Below are positions 17,007-25,953 of a stretch of 64,000 nt of DNA, one piece after another. Under the pieces are notes generated by a model, which did no database searches, was not told the DNA's origin, and saw only the letters and a program-made list of their open reading frames with translations. The stretch is taken from contig NZ_AUEH01000005.1 of NCBI RefSeq assembly GCF_000425885.1, positions 34,507 through 98,506 of the forward strand. The letters run 5' to 3'. The position numbers were made by a program, and so were the translations under genes. Source of the DNA: Schleiferilactobacillus harbinensis DSM 16991. GTDB taxonomy: Bacteria > Bacillota > Bacilli > Lactobacillales > Lactobacillaceae. The stretch's first letter is position 1, and every line of letters starts with the position of its first letter.

Positions 17007-18500
17007 GTGCAAGTAAAAGATAACAATGGCCGCCCCGTCAACGTCGCGATGCTCGTCGTGACGTTGATCACGGGTGTGTTCATTACGGTATTAAACCAAA
17101 CAATTTTGGCGACGGCCTTTCCAACTTTAATGAAGGCCTTCGATATTTCCACCGCCACCGTCCAATGGCTGACGACCGGATTTCTGATGGTGAACGGGAT
17201 CATGATCCCGGTTTCTGCCTACTTAAGTGCTAAAGTACCAACAAAATGGCTGTACATTGCGGCGATGAGTATGTTCGAATTGGGCACGGTCATTGCCTTT
17301 ATGGCCAACAGTTTCCCGATGCTATTGATTGGCCGGCTGGTGCAGGCCCTGGGCGTCGGCGTGACGATGCCGTTGCTGCAAAACATCATGCTGTCAATTT
17401 TCCCCATGGAAAAACGCGGTACCGCCATGGGCTTAGCTGGGATCGCCATCGGGGTGGCGCCGGCGATTGGCCCGACCTTGTCTGGATTTGTCATTGACAA
17501 TTTCGGCTGGCGGACACTGTTCGGGATGATCATCCCGGTCGCGGCGCTGGTGCTCATTGCATCGTTCTTCTTTATGCGCGATGTGCTGCCGAATACGAAT
17601 CCATCCATTGATGTCCTATCGCTGATCGAATCCACGATTGGGTTTGGCGCCTTGCTCTACGGTTTTTCTGAAGTGGGTAACAAGGGCTGGGGTGATCCCA
17701 TCGTTCTCGGCAGCATTGCCCTGGGCGCGATCGTAATTGCGCTGTTCTCCATGCGGCAATTACACCTCAAGAACCCCTTCGTCCAGATTCGGGTCTTTAC
17801 TAACCGCACCTTCACGTTATCCACGATTCTGGGGTCCATTGCCAACATGGCCATGGTGGGGGCTGAAATGGTCATTCCCTTGTACTTGCAGATCATCCAT
17901 GGCAAATCTGCGTTGGAATCCGGCCTGACCCTGTTACCGGGGGCGCTGTTGATTGCTTTGATGAGCCCGGTCACTGGCGCGGTCTTTGATCGCATCGGTG
18001 CCCGCCGCTTGGCGCAACTGGGGCTGTTCCTGCTGGCCATTGCCACCGTCCCCTATGCCTTTATCACGGCGACAACACCGTCCATCTACATTACGGTACT
18101 TTACGCCGTACGAATGTTTGGAGTTTCCATGGTCATGATGCCGTTGACGACTAACGGCATGAACGCCTTGAGCGGTGAAATGATTCGCCACGGCACGGCC
18201 GTGAACAACACCGTGCGGCAGGTGGCGACCTCGATGACCACGGCGATCATGGTCTCTGTCTTGACCAACGTCACCAACAGTGCCAAACCAGCGGCGAGCC
18301 TTTTGAAGTTAGACCCGCTGGCCTACAAGCATGATTTCTTCAATGCCACCTTGTCCGGCTATCACGCGGCGTTCTGGATCGCCACCGGCTTCAGTGCCGT
18401 GGGCTTCATCCTGGCTTTCTTCTTGAATAAGAAGGAACATTCCAAGGATGTGGACGTCGCCGAGCTGGCTGATGCAGATAGAAAGGAGGCGGCAGAATGA
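17007..18500 (+). CDS. DHA2-family multidrug MFS transporter
   Basis: A 14-helix EmrB/QacA-type proton/drug antiporter of 497 aa. I prefer the GTG at 17007 (AAAGGTGG at 16991-16998, spacing 8) over the in-frame GTG at 16995 inside that site. Family signatures: LNQTILATAFPTLMKAF with the D1-like region, WLTTGFLMVNGIMIPVSAYLS, GRLVQALGVGVTMPLLQNI, and motif C in GIAIGVAPAIGPTLSGF. The C-terminal tail is charged. It is divergent from a MerR regulator and overlaps the DUF4811 gene by ATGA, a pairing known in lactobacilli. Substrate unknown. Confidence 0.92.
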   Translation: MQVKDNNGRPVNVAMLVVTLITGVFITVLNQTILATAFPTLMKAFDISTATVQWLTTGFLMVNGIMIPVSAYLSAKVPTKWLYIAAMSMFELGTVIAFMANSFPMLLIGRLVQALGVGVTMPLLQNIMLSIFPMEKRGTAMGLAGIAIGVAPAIGPTLSGFVIDNFGWRTLFGMIIPVAALVLIASFFFMRDVLPNTNPSIDVLSLIESTIGFGALLYGFSEVGNKGWGDPIVLGSIALGAIVIALFSMRQLHLKNPFVQIRVFTNRTFTLSTILGSIANMAMVGAEMVIPLYLQIIHGKSALESGLTLLPGALLIALMSPVTGAVFDRIGARRLAQLGLFLLAIATVPYAFITATTPSIYITVLYAVRMFGVSMVMMPLTTNGMNALSGEMIRHGTAVNNTVRQVATSMTTAIMVSVLTNVTNSAKPAASLLKLDPLAYKHDFFNATLSGYHAAFWIATGFSAVGFILAFFLNKKEHSKDVDVAELADADRKEAAE

Positions 18501-19213
18501 TTCTCTGGATTCTTGGGATTGGCGTTCTGGCGCTTTACTTGAGCTTCATTATGATGAAGAAAAGCGCGCTGCGCAGTATCTTCATCGCCGTCTTCGGCAT
18601 TGTCATGCTGGGCGCACTGCTGCTCATTACGCTGAATGATCGTAGTCACTTTGGCATGACGCAAAAAACAACGACGACCACGCAAACGATCACGTCGGCG
18701 TCACCGAGCAAACAGCTGCCGCTTCTGCTCTATCAAAATGTCGGCACGAACGGCAAACGGCAGGTCTATATTTATAAACACGACAATAAAACGACTCACA
18801 CCACAGCGGATTATGCGGTGGTGAACCGCGTGCAGCAGAGCAGTTCTGCTGCGGCTCAGGTGACAAAAAAGCGGACCGAGTGGCGATATAGTTCTAACTT
18901 TTACAGTGTGCTCTTCGGAAATGAAAATGACGGTCTATTCGTTAAACAGACAAACACGTTCACCATTCCGAAGACTTGGACGACGTTGACCACGGCCCAG
19001 GCCAAAGCTTTGGCCAAGCGGCTGAAAGGCTTGCAAAAGCCTACCGCGGCACAAAAGGCCCAGATGCAGCAGGCCATTGCCGCCCAGGTCGCCGCGGCCC
19101 GGGCGAAGAACCCGACGATGACGGCAGCCCAGCAGGCGCAATTGGTTGAACAATTGACTGCAAAGATGCAGCAGCAGGCGGTTCAAGACGCTATTGCGGC
19201 GGTAAAAAAATAA
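18497..19213 (+). CDS. DUF4811-domain membrane protein
   Basis: 238 aa whose ATG overlaps the exporter stop (ATGA), so the two are translationally coupled. Two N-terminal membrane helices (residues 1-20 and 26-48) are followed by an extracellular beta-rich domain (about 70-160). The tail is Ala/Gln-rich and helical (from residue 165, repeats such as KAQMQQAIAAQVAAAR), probably a coiled coil. DUF4811 proteins accompany DHA2 exporters in lactobacilli and may act as an accessory subunit; that role is inferred. Confidence 0.85.
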   Translation: MILWILGIGVLALYLSFIMMKKSALRSIFIAVFGIVMLGALLLITLNDRSHFGMTQKTTTTTQTITSASPSKQLPLLLYQNVGTNGKRQVYIYKHDNKTTHTTADYAVVNRVQQSSSAAAQVTKKRTEWRYSSNFYSVLFGNENDGLFVKQTNTFTIPKTWTTLTTAQAKALAKRLKGLQKPTAAQKAQMQQAIAAQVAAARAKNPTMTAAQQAQLVEQLTAKMQQQAVQDAIAAVKK

Positions 19214-19224
19214 GATAGGACCAT

Positions 19225-19274
19225 TAAAAAATCAGGCACTCGTCCCTCTTGAGGCGGTGCCTGATTTTTTAATG
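19225..19274. terminator. Bidirectional terminator
   Basis: AAAAATCAGGCAC and GTGCCTGATTTTTTA form a long stem between convergent genes. It ends just inside the 3' end of the minus-strand gene. Confidence 0.85.
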
Positions 19275-20012
19275 ACTAGATGACCGGTGTGGCCTGGGTT
19301 CAACGGGGCTAGCCGGTAATGGGTGGTCCTGGACCCACCAAGCCAGGAGACTGCTCACACCCAACATGATCAGCAGAACTAGCACTGGTGTGCGATTCAA
19401 GAAGCGTTCAACACTTGTATAGGCATGCGAAAGAGTAATGACGAGTGCGTTTGTACGGAATGAGGTGCCAATTAATTGGATTGTTAAGAAACCCAAAAAG
19501 ACATAATACAACCGGTGTCGTACTGCGTGGGGCCACTGGACGATCCACAAAGTCAATAAGGATGCGGCCCAATAGAAGCCCAAATGAATCAGCCAATAAG
19601 CTGCCCCTAGCAAGGGCAATGGCCACGCGGCAGTAACCGTGTCGGTATAGAAGCGATACATTAATGTTGTTTCGACGATGTCCAAAGTGGCTGACCACAA
19701 GGCACCGCCTAAGGCCAATTGCCCCATTAAACGCCAACGATCTTGATCGCTCACGCCAGCTTGCTGCAAGTCTTGATGAATTTGGCTGCTGGCAATTACC
19801 GCCGTGAGAATGAGCAACCACAATACATTGGCAAACGGACTCGTTTGACCGAAAGTGATCTGACGGACGTACTCTCGCAGTGTTTGGCCTTGCTCAGCCG
19901 CGGCGCTATACAAGGCCGCCACAGAGAAACCAGTGAGCGCCAGGGTTGCCAGCATGAATATCACGATGCTCCAGTGGTGCTTGTGCCAAATAACCCGCCA
20001 ACCGATACGCAT
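19269..20012 (-). CDS. Multi-pass membrane protein (tandem paralogue 1)
   Basis: 247 aa from the ATG at 20012 (MRIGWRVIWHKHHW), with a CGGAG site upstream. Six or so hydrophobic segments are visible. It shares with its upstream neighbour the N-terminal GWxVIWHKHH motif, TSPFxxVxWLLIL, the DTVTAxWPLPLLG block, LNRTPxLVL and a C-terminal QxHPLP. The layout resembles ABC-2-type permease subunits, but no ATPase gene is adjacent. Function unknown. The 120-nt gap before it shows no strong promoter, so it may be co-transcribed with its paralogue. Confidence 0.7.
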   Translation of the reverse strand: MRIGWRVIWHKHHWSIVIFMLATLALTGFSVAALYSAAAEQGQTLREYVRQITFGQTSPFANVLWLLILTAVIASSQIHQDLQQAGVSDQDRWRLMGQLALGGALWSATLDIVETTLMYRFYTDTVTAAWPLPLLGAAYWLIHLGFYWAASLLTLWIVQWPHAVRHRLYYVFLGFLTIQLIGTSFRTNALVITLSHAYTSVERFLNRTPVLVLLIMLGVSSLLAWWVQDHPLPASPVEPRPHRSSSH

Positions 20013-20132
20013 AGAAATCACTCCGTTCTGCTTGTTATCAGAATAACGCCCAGTACAGATGAATACCATAGCCATCTAGCCGGCAACTTTTCTGCCAGCA
20101 TTAACAAAGTGCGAAATGTTGATTCAGACTGG

Positions 20133-20858
20133 TCACATTGGTTTTGATACTTTATGGAATAGCCGATCTTGCTTGACCGGTAAGGGATGCGCTTGAATCC
20201 GCCAAGAAAGAACAGCGATTGCGCTGAATTCAACGATTAGGACTAGGATGGGGGTTCGATTCAAAAAAGTGGTGACCTGATAACGAATCATATTCGTTGC
20301 TGGGAAGAAACTGATCAGTAAAAGCACCGTGATCCAACCGATCAGGCAGTAGGCTAAATACTGTATCCAGCGTTCAGGCCATTGTACTGCCCGTAGGCAG
20401 AGCAGTGCGGCCAGCCAGTAATAGCCGAAGTGAATCAGCCAAGCGGTCACGCCCAACAGCGGCAAAGGCCAAGGAGCAGTGACGGTATCGGTATAATACA
20501 AATAGGTGAGGGTCCGGTCGGCAATCGCCAATGTGGCAGACCAAACGGCCAACGCAGCCGCAAACACGCTCATCAAGCGCCAGCGCTGCTGATCAGTTAG
20601 ACCGATTGCACTGAGCTCTTTTTGCAGTGCACTGGCATCGCCGCCCATGAACACAATCAACAAAATCAGCCACCACACTGCACTGAACGGACTCGTACCG
20701 CTGCTGCTGATATGTTTAACAAATTCCGGCAGAGATTCCTTGCCGGCCCAACTGTACATTGACGCAATCTGAATCATTGTCAGTAAGAGTGTCCCAACCA
20801 AAAACACAAACAGCCCCCGGTGGTGCTTGTGCCAAATAACTGCCCAACCGCGTGCCAT
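20133..20858 (-). CDS. Multi-pass membrane protein (tandem paralogue 2)
   Basis: 241 aa from the ATG at 20858 behind GGAGG (spacing 9); a longer frame to 20906 would cover the cre and -10 region. It has the same motif order as the downstream paralogue: GWAVIWHKHH, TSPFSAVWWLILL, DTVTAPWPLPLLG, FLNRTPILVL, QAHPLP. About six membrane helices. Two cre boxes and a -10 TATAAT precede it, so the pair appears to be under CcpA control. It may be an ABC-2-like permease pair; alternatives cannot be tested here. Confidence 0.7.
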   Translation of the reverse strand: MARGWAVIWHKHHRGLFVFLVGTLLLTMIQIASMYSWAGKESLPEFVKHISSSGTSPFSAVWWLILLIVFMGGDASALQKELSAIGLTDQQRWRLMSVFAAALAVWSATLAIADRTLTYLYYTDTVTAPWPLPLLGVTAWLIHFGYYWLAALLCLRAVQWPERWIQYLAYCLIGWITVLLLISFFPATNMIRYQVTTFLNRTPILVLIVEFSAIAVLSWRIQAHPLPVKQDRLFHKVSKPM

Positions 20859-20882
20859 GATCGTCGCCTCCATTTTGCCTTC

Positions 20883-20927
20883 ATTATACAAAGCGCTTAC
20901 AGCCAATGCTATTAAAAGCGCTTGTCA
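20883..20927 (-). promoter_or_regulatory. Promoter with two cre boxes
   Basis: Minus-strand TATAAT (complement of 20883-20888) with cre TGTAAGCGCTTT (20890-20901) directly upstream in the spacer. A second cre, TGACAAGCGCTTTT, occupies 20914-20927. The boxes are 24 bp apart, close to two helical turns. Confidence 0.7.
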
Positions 20928-21006
20928 GCATACCGGCGCAAAAGTTGCGCCGGGCAGTTAAATCTGGCACAATCGGGTGACACAAGAGGATGATATGGAG
21001 GATATT

Positions 21007-23739
21007 ATGCGGAACGTGGGTAAGCTTTTCGTACTGGATTGGAAGCGGATCGGCAAAACGCCGCTCGCCGCGCTGCTGATTGCCGCGCTGGTGGTGATTC
21101 CCAGTCTCTATTGCTGGATGAACGTGTGGGCGTTGTGGGATCCCTACAGCAATACCCAGGATTTGACCGTGGCGGTGTACTCCGCCGATCAGCCCGCGAC
21201 CTTTCAGGGGAAAAAGGTCGCCATTGGCGATGAATTATTGAGCCAGCTGAAGAAAAACAAGAAACTGGGCTGGCGTTTCGTTAAGTCCAAACGGGCGGTC
21301 CAAGACGGGGTACGCAGCGGCGAATATTACGCCGGGGTGGTCGTGCCCAAGACCTTTTCAGCGGACTTGCTGACGTTTGTGCAGGGCAAGATCCATAAAC
21401 CGCAGTTGGAATATTACGTCAACGAAAAGATCAATGCGATTGCCCCCAAGATTACCGGCACGGGGGCGGCGACTTTGCAGAGTACGATTTCTGACCAGTT
21501 TGTCACCACTGTGGCGGAAGCGGTAGGCACAGGCTTCAATAAGGCCGGCATCACACTGGGGGACAATTTGCCCCTGATTCGCCGGTTCAGCAGTTTGGTG
21601 ACCACGACCAATGATCAATTGCCGACGATTGAAAAATATTTGACCGAGGTCGGTGCGCTGCAAAATAAGATGCCTGAGATTCGCCAGAAGCTGCAAGCCG
21701 CCAATGATATGGCCGGTTATTTACCGGAGATCAACCAAATGGCACAAAAGCTCACGGCAGCCAATGGTTACTTGCCCCTGGTGGCCGATGCGGGCAGTTT
21801 AGCCACGCAGGTCCAGGGCAAATTACCTGAGGTCCAGCAAGCCGGCGATCAGCTGAATACGGTGGTGACCCACTTCAGTGATCTATCGGCAGCGGTGAAA
21901 AAGGCCGCCACTGTTACCAGCAATGGTCTGACGGTCATCAATCAAGTTGATGGCACCTTGCCCGCCCTGAATGAGTTTGGCAAGAATGCTCAAGCAGCCA
22001 TTGCGACAACCAAAGATGAGGTGCTGCCGAAAGTGACGACCGCCTTGGGTATTGTGCAAAATGCTGCCGATTCGGGGCTGACTTTGATTGCGGCTGCCAA
22101 TACCGCGCTGAGCGCTGATTTAACGACGCTGCAAAATCAACTGCAAAGTCTGGATAGCAGCAGCGATACGGCTGCGGTGAAACAGGCGATGGCGGTTCAG
22201 TTGACGGCATTAGCGGAGCGGCAGGAAAAGACCGCCGCGAATGCGACCAGTTTGGCCGATACTCTAACCCGGTTGGAAACCAGTTATAACCAGTTGACGG
22301 GCCGAGAGGAGCACCCCTTGGCGGCGGCCATTACCCAACTCAGAACAGTGGCCGCTCTGGCGACCAAGATTCAGCATGATGCCGCTGATTTGAGTGCCGC
22401 CCTGCCGAGTATGGACACGGCGGCGATTCAACAGCGGTTGGCTGCGCTGACTGGAACGGCGAGCCAGTTTGCCCAGGCTGCCCAAGACTTGCAGGCCAGC
22501 GATCTGAGCAGCAGCGTACAAAAACTGATCACAGCCTTCAGCAACCAATTGGCCGCCGCCGGGACGACGCTGACGACGATCAATAATCAGGTTCTGCCGG
22601 CCATGCCGGCACTGCTGCAAGGAACAAAATCGCTGCTTACCCAGGCCAATGAATTTTTGACAAAAATGCAAACCCAGCTGCCGGCCCTGCAAAAAGAATT
22701 GACGGATGCCAATTCTTTGCTGAATGGGCACATGCAGCTGATCAAGAGCGGCATCACGACGGCCGCCGATTTGTACCGCAATGACTTCCCGGCGCTGAAG
22801 ACCAAGCTGATGCGTGCCACTGATTTCATCAATAATGATTTGCCGGGTGTGGAAAATGAATTGACCAATACGCTGACCCTGGCCAATACCAAAATGCCGG
22901 TCCTGCAAAGCGGCTTGAATGACGCCCAAACACTGATCACCAATGACTGGCCGACGCTGAAGGAAGCCATTCAAAAGGGCGCGGCCGCTATTCAAAAGGG
23001 AGAGAAATCCGTTGATCTCAGTCAGCTGCTGAAGCTGCTCAGCCGTGATGCCGCCAAGGAAGCCAATTTCTTGGCCACGCCGGTGACTTTGACCCAGCAT
23101 ACGATGTACCCCATTCCCACCTACGGCTCACAAAGCGCGCCATTCTATCTGGCCCTGTGTATTTGGGTCGGGGCTTTGCTGCTGGGCGCACTGCTCAAGA
23201 TGGAATACAATCTGCCCCCGGAACTGGCCGGCGTTACCGTGAAACAGCAATACCTCGCCCGCTGGCTGACGTTCGCCGGGTTGGGCATGCTCCAAGGACT
23301 GATCGCGGCGCTGGGCAATCTGTTTTTGATCCATACTTACGTGGTGAATAAACCCTTGTACCTGGTGTTTGCGATGTTTCTCGCGCTGGTCTTCGACTCG
23401 ATCCTGTACATGCTGGTCTCCCTATTCGGCAATATCGGCAAGGGGATCGGGATCATCATTCTGGTCCTGTCCATCTCCGGTGCCGGCGGGAACTTCCCGG
23501 TCGTGCTCTCCAGCCATTTCTTCCAAGCAATCAACCCGTGGCTGCCGTTTACCTATGCCGTGAATCTGTTGCGGGAAACGGTCGGCGGGATTTACTGGTC
23601 TCACCTGTGGCTGGACGTGGCCGCCTTGACCGCGTTCGGGTTGGTGTTCTTCAGTCTGGGCATTTTGCTGAAGGAGCCGATCCGTCCATGGATCGTGAAG
23701 ATGAATAAAATGGTGCACAAGTCGCAAATTATTGAGTAA
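21007..23739 (+). CDS. YhgE/Pip-family membrane protein
   Basis: 910 aa. The ATG at 21007 follows GGAGG (20997-21001); the frame from 20977 is longer but lacks a site. One N-terminal helix (PLAALLIAALVVIPSLYCWMNVWA) is followed by the YhgE/Pip extracellular start (NTQDLTVAVYSADQ). A very long extracellular segment (residues 190-690) of Ala/Leu/Gln-rich heptad-like repeats follows, then about five C-terminal membrane helices (LALCIWVGALLLGALL onward). Family members include phage-infection protein Pip and ESX-like YueB/EsaA relatives. The exact role here is unknown; the coiled-coil ectodomain suggests a surface scaffold or phage receptor. Confidence 0.88.
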   Translation: MRNVGKLFVLDWKRIGKTPLAALLIAALVVIPSLYCWMNVWALWDPYSNTQDLTVAVYSADQPATFQGKKVAIGDELLSQLKKNKKLGWRFVKSKRAVQDGVRSGEYYAGVVVPKTFSADLLTFVQGKIHKPQLEYYVNEKINAIAPKITGTGAATLQSTISDQFVTTVAEAVGTGFNKAGITLGDNLPLIRRFSSLVTTTNDQLPTIEKYLTEVGALQNKMPEIRQKLQAANDMAGYLPEINQMAQKLTAANGYLPLVADAGSLATQVQGKLPEVQQAGDQLNTVVTHFSDLSAAVKKAATVTSNGLTVINQVDGTLPALNEFGKNAQAAIATTKDEVLPKVTTALGIVQNAADSGLTLIAAANTALSADLTTLQNQLQSLDSSSDTAAVKQAMAVQLTALAERQEKTAANATSLADTLTRLETSYNQLTGREEHPLAAAITQLRTVAALATKIQHDAADLSAALPSMDTAAIQQRLAALTGTASQFAQAAQDLQASDLSSSVQKLITAFSNQLAAAGTTLTTINNQVLPAMPALLQGTKSLLTQANEFLTKMQTQLPALQKELTDANSLLNGHMQLIKSGITTAADLYRNDFPALKTKLMRATDFINNDLPGVENELTNTLTLANTKMPVLQSGLNDAQTLITNDWPTLKEAIQKGAAAIQKGEKSVDLSQLLKLLSRDAAKEANFLATPVTLTQHTMYPIPTYGSQSAPFYLALCIWVGALLLGALLKMEYNLPPELAGVTVKQQYLARWLTFAGLGMLQGLIAALGNLFLIHTYVVNKPLYLVFAMFLALVFDSILYMLVSLFGNIGKGIGIIILVLSISGAGGNFPVVLSSHFFQAINPWLPFTYAVNLLRETVGGIYWSHLWLDVAALTAFGLVFFSLGILLKEPIRPWIVKMNKMVHKSQIIE

Positions 23740-23896
23740 GCAAACAGGTGCTGCCTCCCAATGTCGGAGACAGCGCCCAGGCCAGGGAGAAGGCGGCTAA
23801 GTCTTGTTTTTCTTGACCGTGCAGATTGGTCATCCAACTGCCCAGAGCTAATGCACTGACGCGCAGCCCTTGTTTGCCTAAATGTCGATATTCCAT
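23729..23896 (-). pseudogene. Aldo/keto reductase remnant with internal deletion
   Basis: A 55-codon minus-strand frame starting MEYRHLGKQGLRVSALALGSW, the unmistakable N-terminus of a KCNAB-type aldo/keto reductase, then jumping at about codon 29 to AAFSLAWALSP and a divergent tail. Some 250 residues including the catalytic tetrad are missing. It overlaps the end of the YhgE gene by 11 nt tail-to-tail. A single internal deletion explains it. Confidence 0.75.
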
Positions 23897-24076
23897 GAGT
23901 GATAACCGGCCTTCCGTAATTTGTTACCGCTTAAGCGTAAGGGTGATCATACCGGAAGGCAATAACGCACTTTAAAGTAACCGCTCCGAGCGAGCGCTGC
24001 CTGCTAAAATCCAGCATTGACAGTAACCGTTCCCATACCCTATTGTTACCGCAACAAGGGAATGTGGAGGATAGTT

Positions 24077-25324
24077 ATGACGTCATTTAAAGTACGCAGT
24101 TTTGTCTTGATCCTGCTGGCGTTCGTCCTGGGGTGCAGCGAGTTCATCATCGTGGGTGTGTTGGACGACATCAGTACGGAGCTGCATGTCGGGGTCTCGA
24201 CGGTGGGTTATCTGGTGACGATTTTCGCGCTAGTTTATGCGGTCAGCACGCCGTTTGTCACGTCGGCGGTGGGTCAGCATACCCTGTATCGGTTTATGCT
24301 GTTTTTGATGGGGATCTTCATCATCGGCAACGTGCTCAGTGCGGTGGCGTTCACGTACCCCGTGTTGGTCGTGTCCCGAATCATCACCGCCATCGTGTCT
24401 GGGCCGCTGATTTCCATCGCATTGACGTTTGCTAATTACATTGCGCCAATAAGTAAGAAAGCCTGGCTGATTTCCTGGGTCTTCTCTGGATTCAGTATTG
24501 CCTCGGTCTTCGGCGTGCCGCTGGGTACCTGGATCGCAACGGCGGCCGGGTGGCGGATGTCCTTTGCGGCAATTGTTGTCGTCAGCGTGCTCACGATGGC
24601 GCTGATTGCTTTCTCCCTGCCGCGGGATCTGCGCCAGCGGCGGCGGACGCAAGCAGCCGGGCAGGGGCAAAGTGCCGATGGCGTCATGGCCCTCTTCAAG
24701 GATCGGCGGATCCAAATTGGTATGCTGATGCCGATGGTCAGCATTGCCGGGGTCTATGTGGTATACACTTATCTGCGGCCGCTGCTGTCCCGCAACCTGG
24801 GCTTCACAACTAATGTCGTCACGATCCTGCTGTTCATCTTTGGGGTGATGTCCCTGATCAGCAACCAGCTCAGCGGCCGGCTGGCTGACAATGACGGCCT
24901 GCTGAAGATGCCAAAGATTTTCGGCGCCGAATTGGTGTTGATGCTGCTGATGCCGCTGGCGTTGACGAACCGGGTGACCGGTTTGATCGCGCTGATGCTC
25001 ATGGGCGTCGTGATGTATCTGATCAATTCACCGATTCAGATGCATTTTCTGGGCGTGGCCGAACGGGATTATCCCCAAGCCATTGTCATGGCGTCGTCTC
25101 TGAATTCCATCTTTGCCAACTTCGGCATTGCCCTGGGCAGTGCCACGGGTGGGTTGATCGTGGACCATTTGAGCATGCGGGTCACTGGGTTTGGCGGGGC
25201 GGTGTATATCTTGGCCGCACTGCTGCTGGTAATTTGGTTGAATCGGGTGAATAAGCAAGCGGCGGAGGCGGTGCCAGTAAAGCAGGTGCCGACTGGGGCA
25301 GCCGCTAAAGTGCAGAAGGGTTAG
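24077..25324 (+). CDS. DHA1-type MFS transporter (AraJ-like)
   Basis: A 12-helix MFS permease of 415 aa. The ATG at 24077 follows GTGGAGGAT (24064-24071). It begins SFVLILLAFVLGCSEFIIVGVLDDISTEL, the typical first helix of AraJ/YdhP-type sugar or drug efflux proteins, followed by STVGYLVTIFALVYAVSTPFV. Motif-C-like GFSIASVFGVPLGTWIA is present. It stands alone with its own terminator. Despite the nearby arabinose genes there is no AraR operator in front, so a direct link to arabinose is not supported. Confidence 0.88.
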   Translation: MTSFKVRSFVLILLAFVLGCSEFIIVGVLDDISTELHVGVSTVGYLVTIFALVYAVSTPFVTSAVGQHTLYRFMLFLMGIFIIGNVLSAVAFTYPVLVVSRIITAIVSGPLISIALTFANYIAPISKKAWLISWVFSGFSIASVFGVPLGTWIATAAGWRMSFAAIVVVSVLTMALIAFSLPRDLRQRRRTQAAGQGQSADGVMALFKDRRIQIGMLMPMVSIAGVYVVYTYLRPLLSRNLGFTTNVVTILLFIFGVMSLISNQLSGRLADNDGLLKMPKIFGAELVLMLLMPLALTNRVTGLIALMLMGVVMYLINSPIQMHFLGVAERDYPQAIVMASSLNSIFANFGIALGSATGGLIVDHLSMRVTGFGGAVYILAALLLVIWLNRVNKQAAEAVPVKQVPTGAAAKVQKG

Positions 25325-25328
25325 AAAA

Positions 25329-25384
25329 AGGAACAGCCGTTATCCTGGACGTTGAGCAAGCGTCTACGGTAACGGCTGTTTTAG
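25329..25384. terminator. Bidirectional terminator
   Basis: AACAGCCGTTA and TAACGGCTGTT form the outer stem of a larger hairpin, followed by T on the plus strand. It lies between convergent genes. Confidence 0.75.
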
Positions 25385-25563
25385 GATTTCGGTTTTGCCG
25401 GTGCTGAATCGTCGTCATGATAATTTAGGACTTGTTGCAAGTGGTCGTCGATTTGGTCGTGTACCAAGGCTTTACGCAGATTCTTTCGTATCCGGGAAAG
25501 GTCTTTTGGTGGCAATAAATCAATCAAATGAGCGAGTTCATCGGGATCCAGATTGAAACTCAT
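25381..25563 (-). CDS. Small acidic helical protein (tandem pair, member 2)
   Basis: 60 aa with AAGGAG upstream of the ATG. Predicted mostly helical; KDLSRIRKNLRKAL forms a basic amphipathic helix and the tail is DDDSAPAKPKS. Its neighbour 54 nt upstream also starts MS-aromatic-x-L, has a similar central helix (EREQIRQELRHDL) and ends in DSAP-x-K-x-S, so the two look like diverged duplicates. No family recognised. Confidence 0.6.
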   Translation of the reverse strand: MSFNLDPDELAHLIDLLPPKDLSRIRKNLRKALVHDQIDDHLQQVLNYHDDDSAPAKPKS

Positions 25564-25616
25564 AGTAAGGGCAACTCCTTAAGACGATGTTACAGCAAGA
25601 GGTAGGGCAAAACAGG

Positions 25617-25820
25617 CTAAGGCCGCGCGGACTTCTTATTTGGTGCAGAGTCGGTATCTGGGCTTTTTGAAGTGCCGTACCATTTCTTCTGATTCTCGTC
25701 GAATTTTTTAGCAACCGCCAAATCATGACGTAATTCTTGTCGGATTTGCTCGCGTTCTTCGTCGCTTAGCCCATCTAGCCATTTCTGAAATGTGGCGGAA
25801 TCGGGTAATTTATAACTCAC
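25617..25820 (-). CDS. Small acidic helical protein (tandem pair, member 1)
   Basis: 67 aa from a GTG at 25820 with GAAAGAGG upstream. It begins MSYKLPDSATFQKWLDGLSD and ends DTDSAPNKKSARP. It shares the start motif, the central Arg-rich helix and the DSAP tail with the downstream 60-aa protein, and is probably co-transcribed with it. No family recognised. A regulatory or antitoxin-like role would be speculation. Confidence 0.6.
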   Translation of the reverse strand: MSYKLPDSATFQKWLDGLSDEEREQIRQELRHDLAVAKKFDENQKKWYGTSKSPDTDSAPNKKSARP

Positions 25821-25953
25821 GATGGGGAACCTCTTTCATCAACCGAAAAGGGCTTATTATTTCCAAATTATAGCATGGCAGACGGTCCTTGAACTGTACG
25901 AAAGCTCGGATAATCAAGTACAATGAGGCTATCTGATATTGACGGGTGATAAC

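Noticed and set aside
22264..23100. Long minus-strand open frame (278 codons) inside the YhgE gene
   Set aside because: It is antisense to an Ala/Gln/Leu-rich coiled-coil region whose codon bias leaves the opposite strand open. It has no ribosome-binding site and a low-complexity product.
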